From Deltaproteobacteria bacterium (lineage in GTDB: Bacteria > Bdellovibrionota > Bdellovibrionia > Bdellovibrionales > JAMPXM01): a DNA stretch of 64,000 nt. Below, piece by piece: positions 17,154-23,840 of this stretch (position 1 is its first letter; every line of letters begins with the position of its first letter). The notes under the pieces are model-generated. The model did not search any database, was not told the DNA's origin, and worked only from the letters and a program-made list of their open reading frames with translations. A program made the position numbers and the translations under genes. The stretch covers positions 248,001 through 312,000 of the forward strand of contig JAFLCB010000001.1 of assembly GCA_017302795.1 (NCBI GenBank), in the 5' to 3' direction.

Positions 17154-17304
17154 TCCAGGCGAAGAAGTTGTGAAGGCTGTAGGTGAACTTAGTGCGACAG
17201 TTAAAGATGCGGCGAAGACCGCCACTGACACAGAAGTCGATCACGAGGAAGTCAAAAACTGGCTCACAACAATTTTCAAAGCACTCGTCGCCGCTTTTAA
17301 ATAA
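17125..17304 (+). CDS. Hypothetical protein, 59 aa
   Basis: AAGGAGG lies seven bases before the ATG at 17125. The product is acidic and helical with a hydrophobic C-terminal end (NWLTTIFKALVAAFK), perhaps a membrane-interacting amphipathic helix. It is nested against the lipoprotein gene end and before the candidate oriT. Family not recognised. Confidence 0.55.
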   Translation: MGKVKELTIDPGEEVVKAVGELSATVKDAAKTATDTEVDHEEVKNWLTTIFKALVAAFK

Positions 17305-17395
17305 AGCGGCAGAGTGAAGGAAAAGTCCGACCCTTTTTAGGGAGGACATGAACATAAAATCGAGATGAGACCTACGACAAGTCGCGGTCTTCTTA
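17290..17395. other. Candidate origin of transfer (cluster of inverted repeats)
   Basis: Three inverted repeats lie within 105 bases directly upstream of the mobC-relaxase pair. They are GCCGCTTT/AAAGCGGC (17290-17310), GTCC-GA-CCCT/AGGG-A-GGAC (17325-17347) and AGACC/GGTCT (17368-17390). MOBP origins usually sit next to the relaxase genes and contain such repeats with a nick site nearby. Position and structure are seen; the function is inference, and the nick site cannot be named. Confidence 0.45.
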
Positions 17396-17421
17396 AAGCG
17401 CACAAAGTTTAAGGAGAAACC

Positions 17422-17781
17422 ATGACCGAACTTCAAATCACAACTGAACCAAAAAAACTTCCTTCGTCCCACGTTCGCTTCACAGAAAAGGAACTTGCAA
17501 TCGTTCAAAAGATGCAAAAGGACACTGGCCTTTCCATCCCCGACCTTTTGAAAAAAGCTCTCTTCAGGCGAGTTGATCTCGTGCGCCCCCTTCTTTCCAA
17601 AGAGGACGTAGATCGTGTGATGGTTGAGCTACGCCGTCAGGGTAACAACATCAACCAAATTGCAAAGCACATCAACTCAGGTGTGCAGCAGGGATGGAAT
17701 CAATCTTTCAATAGTCTTGTGAGCGCATACGTTAGCATTCGCCACATGATCTCGGTGAACAATGGCGATAGCCAAGCTTGA
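17422..17781 (+). CDS. mobC: MobC-like relaxosome accessory protein
   Basis: AAGGAG precedes the ATG. The 119-residue protein has an N-terminal ribbon-helix-helix-like region (HVRFTEKELAIVQKM). The MobC signature ELRRQGNNINQIAKHINSG lies near residues 72-90. MobC proteins bind oriT and help the relaxase open the DNA. The gene overlaps the relaxase gene by 20 bases, the usual arrangement. Confidence 0.85.
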   Translation: MTELQITTEPKKLPSSHVRFTEKELAIVQKMQKDTGLSIPDLLKKALFRRVDLVRPLLSKEDVDRVMVELRRQGNNINQIAKHINSGVQQGWNQSFNSLVSAYVSIRHMISVNNGDSQA

Positions 17782-19618
17782 ACCTGTCGAGCACCTTAAA
17801 GAGTACGAATTGTACACTTTGAAGGATAGAGAGGCCGAACTTTTAGAAACAGGACCAGATACGGAGGTGGGAGACATGACCACTGCAATTCAAGACACGC
17901 ATGAGCGCGTTCAAAATAAAAGAATGCAGTATCTTGCCTACACAATGTATCAAAGTTGGCCTGAGCAAGAGAGCGGAATCTTTCCCCTTGAGAAGTACAA
18001 TCAGATGGGCCGAGAGCTTGGGGAAAAGTTTGCGCCTGGGCATCTTGTGTGGGTGACAACTCACACAGATAAAAAGAACACACACAATCATATTACGATT
18101 TGTTCCGTGCACTCAGAGACTGGAAAAGCACTCGCTTTAAAAAAAGCGGACATTCGTCGTCTCCATGAGATTAACAATGGAATAGCCAGGGAAAATGGAC
18201 TTTCCCTCAATCTTCCGCGCGTCAAAGATCCGACACTCAATTTACCAGATCACGTTAGACAAATGTTTGCTCAAGGAAAGCCGCATTGGATGATTCACAT
18301 GGTTGAAAAGATCGACTTTGCACGGGCCATTAGTACGAACTTTGACGAGTTCAAATCGCATCTGCATTTTCTCGGTGTCGGCACTGTGATTGAAGACAAA
18401 AATATCACTTACTCATATGGCGGTGATGAGAAGCGAAAAAAACGCGGTAAAGGATTAGGGACATTTTTTGATAAAGATGGGCTGATGAAAGCCTTCAAGG
18501 AGAATGATGAGAAATTCGCAAAGTATCCAGGACTGCGAGAGCAATTGCGTTCCGATGTTCGAGCGGCCTTTGACGGAAAAGGAAATCCTTTGGGAACTCC
18601 AAGCGATTTACTTCTTGAATCAAAAAGCCATCCAAGACTCGGAGACAAGGATTACAGCAAGTTCACAAAGGTTGCTCGTCGGGATAATCATCGTGAGCTG
18701 CCTGCAATTTTTGATGAGCGCGGCGGTGTGCTTCACGGTGAGATGAAAAAAGCCCTGGGTGTGAGCATTTTGGAATACTGTGCGCAGAACAAAATTAAAA
18801 CCTCATTGAATCAAAAGGGCGAAACTGTTCTACACGGGCGCGATTTTGTTCTGCTTAAAGAATTTGAGTGGATCAATACAAAAAATCGCACCAAGGGTAA
18901 CATCATTGATTTCGTGGGACTTCACGAGCGAACAGGTTTTCTCGGCGCTATTGCAAAGATCAATAACAACCCAAGGCTTTTGCTCCTTGAGCAAGTGGCT
19001 GGCGCATCTCAACGCGGATACCAGTCTTTTCATATTCCAGGACCTGAGCGCGCATCTGCACAGGCGGGCTCTCAGATGTTGCACAAGTTCTTGAAGGCTC
19101 GCGGCATCCACGGAGACGCAGCGAAAACTCTTTTAGAAAGTAAAAGTGTGCACGTTGGTAAAGACATGAGCGTTTGGCTCATGGGCGACAAAGGAGATTC
19201 TGCAATTGAGTTTCGTGAAGAACCGAATGGCAAATGGAAGTCAAAGCGCCATGGAAATCCTAGCGGAGTTTTCCTAGAAACTCACACCAAATCAAAACAT
19301 GCGGTCGTCTACCGTGACCCATTTGAGTTCGCACTTTTCAAAGCAAAGGGCGGACTTACTGGTCATAGAGAAGCAAATGTCCTGGTTATGCTTGGTGACG
19401 ATGGTTCAGATCAAAGACTTGATGAAATGCTGGCCCTGCATGAGCACATCACGCATGTGCATTTAGCACACATGATGGCTCGTGACGGACAAGCGCGGCA
19501 TGAGCAAAGAGCGCAAAGTTTAACGAAACGATTCAACCCTTTTGATATTCAGATTAAGGAGCTGAAACTCTCGGATCTTGGCAAAGATCGCTCGCATGGT
19601 CCTGACATTGGTTTTTAA
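17762..19618 (+). CDS. MOBP-type relaxase with a primase-like C-terminal half
   Basis: The N-terminal domain carries the metal-binding motif HTDKKNTHNHI (residues about 100-110) typical of MOBP relaxases. Candidate catalytic tyrosines are Tyr15 and Tyr18; the classic motif I is not obvious. The relaxase nicks oriT, stays covalently bound to the 5' end, and is exported through the coupling protein. Residues about 320-600 resemble the DUF3991/Toprim region of MobA-primase-like proteins (GNIIDFVGLHERTGFLGAI near 381, VLVMLGDDGSDQR near 540). The 618-residue length fits a relaxase plus a second domain. The primase-like call is inference from pattern. Confidence 0.82.
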   Translation: MAIAKLEPVEHLKEYELYTLKDREAELLETGPDTEVGDMTTAIQDTHERVQNKRMQYLAYTMYQSWPEQESGIFPLEKYNQMGRELGEKFAPGHLVWVTTHTDKKNTHNHITICSVHSETGKALALKKADIRRLHEINNGIARENGLSLNLPRVKDPTLNLPDHVRQMFAQGKPHWMIHMVEKIDFARAISTNFDEFKSHLHFLGVGTVIEDKNITYSYGGDEKRKKRGKGLGTFFDKDGLMKAFKENDEKFAKYPGLREQLRSDVRAAFDGKGNPLGTPSDLLLESKSHPRLGDKDYSKFTKVARRDNHRELPAIFDERGGVLHGEMKKALGVSILEYCAQNKIKTSLNQKGETVLHGRDFVLLKEFEWINTKNRTKGNIIDFVGLHERTGFLGAIAKINNNPRLLLLEQVAGASQRGYQSFHIPGPERASAQAGSQMLHKFLKARGIHGDAAKTLLESKSVHVGKDMSVWLMGDKGDSAIEFREEPNGKWKSKRHGNPSGVFLETHTKSKHAVVYRDPFEFALFKAKGGLTGHREANVLVMLGDDGSDQRLDEMLALHEHITHVHLAHMMARDGQARHEQRAQSLTKRFNPFDIQIKELKLSDLGKDRSHGPDIGF

Positions 19619-19629
19619 GAATTTGCCCA

Positions 19630-19687
19630 CAAACTAAAGTTTGAGGCCGTACAAAAAATTATTCCTCTCCTACCACATCAAGGCGGA
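19630..19687 (+). promoter_or_regulatory. Conserved leader element, copy 3
   Basis: A small hairpin (CAAACT with AGTTTG) is followed by CTCTCCTACCACATCAAGGC (19665-19684, ending GGA at 19687). The core ACCACA-CAAGGCG differs from copy 1 at one base. The motif ends 29 bases before the ATG at 19717, matching the spacing of copies 1 and 2. Confidence 0.5.
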
Positions 19688-19716
19688 CGAGGTTTCACAA
19701 AAAGGGAGAACCTTTT

Positions 19717-20076
19717 ATGGAAACTTCAGAAGCAAAAAAGCTCGTAAAGCCTGCAACAAAAAAATCAAGTTCGTCTGCAATCCGCGTCTCTATTGAGACA
19801 AGAAAACGGATGCTTTCGGAGCTTGCCAAAATCAATAAGAAGCAATTCGGAAAGCGCGTCAAACTTGATGCGCTTTTGCTGAAACTTCTCCCGAAGCTTA
19901 CCGCGCAAGACGTAAGCGAGCTTCAGGAGGCAAGTCTTACGGGACGTGACCGCATGGAGCAGAGCTACCGTGCCTATTGCACTAAGCACGGACACGTCAC
20001 CATGGACGAGTATTTGTCGCAACTTTTGAAACTAGATAGCGACAAAACTCAAAACCAAAATGCAGCAAATTCTTGA
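19717..20076 (+). CDS. Small basic, probably DNA-binding protein
   Basis: AGGGAGA lies before the ATG. The 119-residue product starts with a Lys/Ser-rich tail and then has SAIRVSIETRKRMLSELAKI, which fits a ribbon-helix-helix or similar basic DNA-binding fold. A helical C-terminal part follows. It sits between the relaxase and the excisionase-like gene and carries the shared leader element, so a regulatory or relaxosome role is plausible. Family not firmly recognised. Confidence 0.6.
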   Translation: METSEAKKLVKPATKKSSSSAIRVSIETRKRMLSELAKINKKQFGKRVKLDALLLKLLPKLTAQDVSELQEASLTGRDRMEQSYRAYCTKHGHVTMDEYLSQLLKLDSDKTQNQNAANS

Positions 20077-20079
20077 GTG

Positions 20080-20110
20080 GAAAATGCAGTCATTTTCTCT
20101 ATGAAAAATG
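20080..20110. promoter_or_regulatory. Operator-like palindromes upstream of the HTH gene
   Basis: GAAAATG-CAGT-CATTTTC (20080-20097) is a perfect inverted repeat. It overlaps a second one, CATTTT-8-AAAATG (20091-20110). The two share a half-site, a common layout for repressor or excisionase binding upstream of a small HTH gene. No function can be shown from sequence alone. Confidence 0.35.
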
Positions 20111-20161
20111 AGCGTAAACGAAATGAATTTTCTTGAAAAAAATAGAAGGAGAAAGTAGTTT

Positions 20162-20419
20162 ATGAACAACGAAAAACCGATTGATTCCATAGAGCAGAAC
20201 TCGGAATCAATTGAAAAGTTCTTTGACAATTTGACTTGGTTATCTACGAAAGACGCTGCTGTGTACTTGCGAAAATTTCGCAAGAAAGATGGCAAACCTT
20301 CTGATGGAGCAATTCGCACTGCAATTTGGAGAGGCTTACTCAAAGCCCGAAAATGGGGGCGAAGACTCTACATCAAGAGGGTCGAACTGGACCGCCTACT
20401 TGAACTCTCACTGATTTGA
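20162..20419 (+). CDS. Excisionase-like helix-turn-helix protein
   Basis: AGAAGGAGA precedes the ATG. The 85-residue product has an HTH of the MerR/excisionase type: LTWLSTKDAAVYLRKF followed by a wing-like GRRLYIKRVELDRLL. It lies 21 bases before the integrase gene on the same strand. Such proteins bend DNA at attachment sites for excision or repress the integrase promoter. The fold is well supported; the exact role is inferred from context. Confidence 0.75.
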   Translation: MNNEKPIDSIEQNSESIEKFFDNLTWLSTKDAAVYLRKFRKKDGKPSDGAIRTAIWRGLLKARKWGRRLYIKRVELDRLLELSLI

Positions 20420-20440
20420 AAAAAGAAGGGGAGGTTTAAG

Positions 20441-21658
20441 ATGGGTGTAACCAGTTATGAATTAGATGGAAAAACGTATTGGCAAGCGTATGTGAATGTT
20501 GTCTCAAGTAAGAATCGAAAGATTCGAGAGCAAAAGCGTGTACCGGATCTTGCTTCAAAAGATGAAGCTGAAAAGGTATATAAGCGCGAGTACCAACAGG
20601 CATGTATCAGACTTGCTAGACGTGAGAACGAAGGCGCATCTTGGGAAGAAGTTGTGGAAAAGTGGGAACACTACTACACCGTCTTCCCGAGTGAAAAACT
20701 CAAAGCGGACACGATCCGCGATTATGTGGCAAGGGCGAACAACTGGACAAAGTCATGGCTTAAAAAGCCAGCTTCAAGTTTGGGGTTTGCTGATGGGGCT
20801 GAGATCTTCCAGCTTGCGAAAGCTGAAGGAGCAAGCCTCAATCTTCAATACCAGCTTAAGATCGCTATTAAAGTGATCTACACCTGGGGCATTGAACACG
20901 GTCACATAGTAGGAAAAGATAAGACTCCGGTTCAGGCGATTGAGCTTGAGCGAAAGAGTTCCACGACGATTCCTGAGATCCTGACAAGGGATCAGGTGAT
21001 CGCGCTGCTTGAAAAGGCAGAGGCTCAAGAGCATCCTTGGTATCCAGTATGGAAGGTTGATCTTTATACGGGGATGCGCGCAGGAGAACTTAAGGGCTTA
21101 CGCTTAGAGGACATCGACCTTGTGTCTCGGGAAGTCGCTTTAGGTTTGGATAAGTCCACATCTCACCAAAAAAACTATGGGCTCATCAGGGTTCATCGGG
21201 CTTGGTGCCAAAAGATAAAGGATTACTCCGACACGAAGGGCGGTTACTGGCGCACGGTTCCTGTTTCGAGTGAGCTTTACTGGTTCCTGCAAAGTTATTT
21301 GCCGAATGCGAACTGGGGTAAAGACAAACACGGAACATTGGTGTTTCAGGACTTTAAGGAACTTCGGCGCGGGATGCAGGCAAAAGTGCTCCGAGCGTTT
21401 TGTGAAACTCACAAATTGAAGTCGATTAAGTTTCACACGCTGAGAGCCTGCTTTGCGACTCACTTAATCCAGGCTGGAGTTCCTGCATCGACCGTGATGA
21501 AGATCGGCGGCTGGCAGGATCTTGAAACCATGCAAATTTATATTCGCATGGCAGGGATTGAGGAGGCTGGAGCTACGGAAAAGCTTAGCTTTAAAGCAAA
21601 AGCAATCGAAGTCCCTAGAGAGCTGCCGAAGAATGTGGTGAGTTTGTTTGGGCGCTAG
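20441..21658 (+). CDS. Tyrosine recombinase (integrase)
   Basis: AGGGGAGG precedes the ATG. The 405-residue protein has an N-terminal arm-binding domain, a core-binding SAM-like region (about 60-160), and the catalytic domain. Arg is in TGMRAGELKGLRLEDID near 212, HTLRACFATHLI near 332 and GGW near 357; the catalytic Tyr is in IYIRM near 367. It would integrate and excise the element by site-specific recombination. It is the last gene of the element, with non-coding structured DNA after it. Confidence 0.92.
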   Translation: MGVTSYELDGKTYWQAYVNVVSSKNRKIREQKRVPDLASKDEAEKVYKREYQQACIRLARRENEGASWEEVVEKWEHYYTVFPSEKLKADTIRDYVARANNWTKSWLKKPASSLGFADGAEIFQLAKAEGASLNLQYQLKIAIKVIYTWGIEHGHIVGKDKTPVQAIELERKSSTTIPEILTRDQVIALLEKAEAQEHPWYPVWKVDLYTGMRAGELKGLRLEDIDLVSREVALGLDKSTSHQKNYGLIRVHRAWCQKIKDYSDTKGGYWRTVPVSSELYWFLQSYLPNANWGKDKHGTLVFQDFKELRRGMQAKVLRAFCETHKLKSIKFHTLRACFATHLIQAGVPASTVMKIGGWQDLETMQIYIRMAGIEEAGATEKLSFKAKAIEVPRELPKNVVSLFGR

Positions 21659-21683
21659 AAGATGTGTTGAAGAAGAAAGTGTG

Positions 21684-21692
21684 TGCTATAAT
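21684..21692 (+). promoter_or_regulatory. Extended -10 promoter downstream of the integrase
   Basis: TGCTATAAT is a near-consensus extended -10 element pointing away from the integrase. No clear -35 is needed for this class (a weak TGTTGA lies at 21664). The predicted transcript would begin at about 21699, inside the left arm of the inverted repeat at 21696-21748, so a short structured RNA is possible. Confidence 0.45.
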
Positions 21693-21695
21693 AGC

Positions 21696-21748
21696 ATGGC
21701 GGATTCGTTAAGTAGTTGAAACAAGTCATTTTACGGCGAATCCGCCAT
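21696..21748. repeat. 12-bp inverted repeat, probable attachment region
   Basis: ATGGCGGATTCG (21696-21707) and CGAATCCGCCAT (21737-21748) form perfect arms around a 29-base spacer, 37 bases after the integrase stop. It may be part of the attachment site or a stem-loop RNA. The right arm alone also folds (GGCG-AATC-CGCC). No tRNA or tmRNA 3' end was recognised here. Confidence 0.45.
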
Positions 21749-21870
21749 TCTTTCCGAGCTTTTCAAGCACGGTCTTCGAGAAAACCAACAGTTCTAAGTA
21801 TTTGAAATAACATATCGGGCCTGAGGCCCTTCGGCCGAATCTTTCAAAAAGTTTCGCGAGATTTCGTGAG

Positions 21871-21900
21871 TTTGCTTCTTTTTGCTTCTCGATTTGCTTC
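21871..21900. repeat. Three direct repeats TTTGCTTC, spaced by about one helical turn
   Basis: TTTGCTTC occurs at 21871-21878, 21881-21888 and 21893-21900, so all three face the same side of the helix. Arm-type integrase or excisionase sites next to an integrase gene often look like this. The same DNA is inside a 61-codon minus-strand frame (21726-21911) that has no other support. Confidence 0.4.
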
Positions 21901-21909
21901 CCGGTTTTC

Positions 21910-21947
21910 AAACGGCAGAACTCGTTTTCGAGGTCTGCCGTTTTTTT
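21910..21947 (+). terminator. Intrinsic terminator
   Basis: AAACGGCAGA (21910-21919) pairs with TCTGCCGTTT (21934-21943), with an inner CTCG-TTTT-CGAG stem, and a run of seven T follows. It closes the non-coding region after the integrase and would terminate plus-strand transcripts, including one from the promoter near 21690. Confidence 0.8.
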
Positions 21948-22079
21948 GCGTGAGGCCGGGAATTCTGCGAATTCAGATTCGCACGATGACCGGCAATTGA
22001 GGGGTTTTGGAACCTATGCATCGAGTCCAGCGACGATAGCCTAGTTGTAATTGGGGGCCATCTATCCCACAATTTAGTT

Positions 22080-23531
22080 ATGCGGAATGTCCTATGCCCG
22101 GTTTTCTTGATAGCTCTCACTGGAGCAATTTCACTCCAGACAAGTGCAGAGGTAACCGGTAAATTTTCCGTAAAAGAATTTTGGGAAACACCAATAGGTG
22201 CTCCAACATTTGGTGCGACTCGCGGTGGCTGGGGAAAAACAGTCTCTCCAGACGTGCAAATTTCTCGATGCTACGATTCCAACTGCATTTATTCGAACTT
22301 CGCTTCTCTTGTCAGCCAGTCAGCTGAGATATTGAAACTCACCGAAGAAGTAAATAAAAACCTCGTTCAAAACGTTCTCCGAGAACTCGAGGACCAGGTT
22401 GGTAAAGGTCCTGCTATAGGGGAATCTGAGCTTCAAACCAGATTGGCTCCTCTCTACGATACCCTTTTCTCAATGCCTTGGTATCAGTACCACGATCAGG
22501 CCTACTCTCGTTTGAGGGCCATGTTGGTCGCCTGCAATTTGAACTTTGACCCCATTACTGAATTGAAGGCGGTCGCCCGTCAGCCGAGTCAACTTCAGAG
22601 GAACTTATTGGCACGAAAATGCGTGTGGGATGTTTACGGAATCAGAGCGATGTCTTCTCCGGATAAACACAATCGCTGCCTGAGTTTGGTGGAGAAAACT
22701 TTAGATGTTATCGGAATTGCAACCGTCCCGGGAACATTCGCAGAACGCTATACAGATTTTTTGGTTGAGAACCCTCGATTCGACGATTTCATTGTTCGAT
22801 TTGTCAAAAAACTCGAACCGTTTCAAACGGCGATGAGAGAAGCAAACGTAGAATCACAGTCGCAGACCGATCGAATTCCAAAGGAAGTTCAGGCACTTGA
22901 TCTGGGGCAACTTGCGGTAGAAATCACCGGAAACTCCGAGGATGCAATTCGTCTTTTGCAACTGGTAGTTGGCGATCCAGGCGCGGAATTCACCGGCAAA
23001 ATGTTAGAACAACGCCTGATGCGCACAGACGCCGAACGATGGGCACGGATTCGCCCGTTCCTGCTGCATAAGAATGTAACTGGAAATGAACGATGGCTGC
23101 TCTCGAATTCGACACGGAAGTTTTTTGGGTTCGAATTTCGTCGCAATTGGAGTAGCCGAAACTATAAGGCGCTCGCGGGTATGACCTTGGGTGTAGAACT
23201 TTATCGTAACGGTTACAGTCCCGAGGAAATTCGATGGATGTCTCGCACGACTGGAGAAGCCTACAAAGTTCAGGCTCATATAATGAACGCCGCCGATATA
23301 AAAGGAGATAAGGCGTATTTCGTTTTGGATTCGGTCGCGCATGAAGTGGGCTCTGACTTAGCCGTCAATTTATTGCAGGGGACTTCTGGTGAAAAATATA
23401 TGGCGGAACGTTATTCTGAGGTGAGATCTGAGTCAGAAAAAAGAGTGAACGAAGATTGGAGCAAGATAAGCGTTGCCCATTCAGCCATTCAAACGGGCAG
23501 CAAGCTCAAAAAATTGTTTCAGACCAAATGA
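22080..23531 (+). CDS. Secreted protein of unknown function
   Basis: The 483-residue product begins with a signal peptide (cleavage near QTSAE at about residue 23). The mature protein is soluble, mixed alpha/beta, with few cysteines (RCYDSNC near 62-68). No family recognised. It is the first chromosomal gene after the integrase and stands alone, convergent with the following minus-strand operon. No clear ribosome site precedes the ATG, so the start is uncertain. Confidence 0.6.
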   Translation: MRNVLCPVFLIALTGAISLQTSAEVTGKFSVKEFWETPIGAPTFGATRGGWGKTVSPDVQISRCYDSNCIYSNFASLVSQSAEILKLTEEVNKNLVQNVLRELEDQVGKGPAIGESELQTRLAPLYDTLFSMPWYQYHDQAYSRLRAMLVACNLNFDPITELKAVARQPSQLQRNLLARKCVWDVYGIRAMSSPDKHNRCLSLVEKTLDVIGIATVPGTFAERYTDFLVENPRFDDFIVRFVKKLEPFQTAMREANVESQSQTDRIPKEVQALDLGQLAVEITGNSEDAIRLLQLVVGDPGAEFTGKMLEQRLMRTDAERWARIRPFLLHKNVTGNERWLLSNSTRKFFGFEFRRNWSSRNYKALAGMTLGVELYRNGYSPEEIRWMSRTTGEAYKVQAHIMNAADIKGDKAYFVLDSVAHEVGSDLAVNLLQGTSGEKYMAERYSEVRSESEKRVNEDWSKISVAHSAIQTGSKLKKLFQTK

Positions 23532-23840
23532 TCGTCGATTAGTCGGTGGATATCGACAGGGCATGGATGCTCTAAATCCAAATGTCACCAGGCCGGGTTG
23601 TTGGCAGCCTATCCTATGTCTTTTGAAGTGGGCACTAGGGGTTGGCGGTAGCTATTGCCGGCAATCGGCAAGTGGTCGCGGAGGGGACCTCTTCGATGCT
23701 TCAATTCTCTCGGTTGGGGACCAGATCGCCGATTCGAGGCGTCGTAGATGCAGGCCGGGAGCTTGAGGGGCCAAAAGACACAGGCGGGCCATATCCGAGA
23801 CAGGCCTGGTGACATTGAGTTCTAATTGACCTCGATAACC
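23532..23840. other. Intergenic stretch without a recognised gene
   Basis: This lies between two convergent genes. Short frames exist on both strands but have no ribosome sites and look like chance. No strong hairpin with a T-run, no tRNA and no repeat was seen. Confidence 0.4.

Noticed and set aside
21696-21748. tRNA or tmRNA 3' end as integration target
   Set aside because: The repeat resembles a T-arm (GGCGGATTCG) at first sight, but no acceptor stem, anticodon arm or CCA end could be found on either strand.
21726-21911. 61-codon minus-strand frame in the region after the integrase
   Set aside because: It consists of the repeat and terminator arms (TTTGCTTC repeats read as KQIEKQKEAN), has no ribosome site, and the DNA is better explained by non-coding signals.
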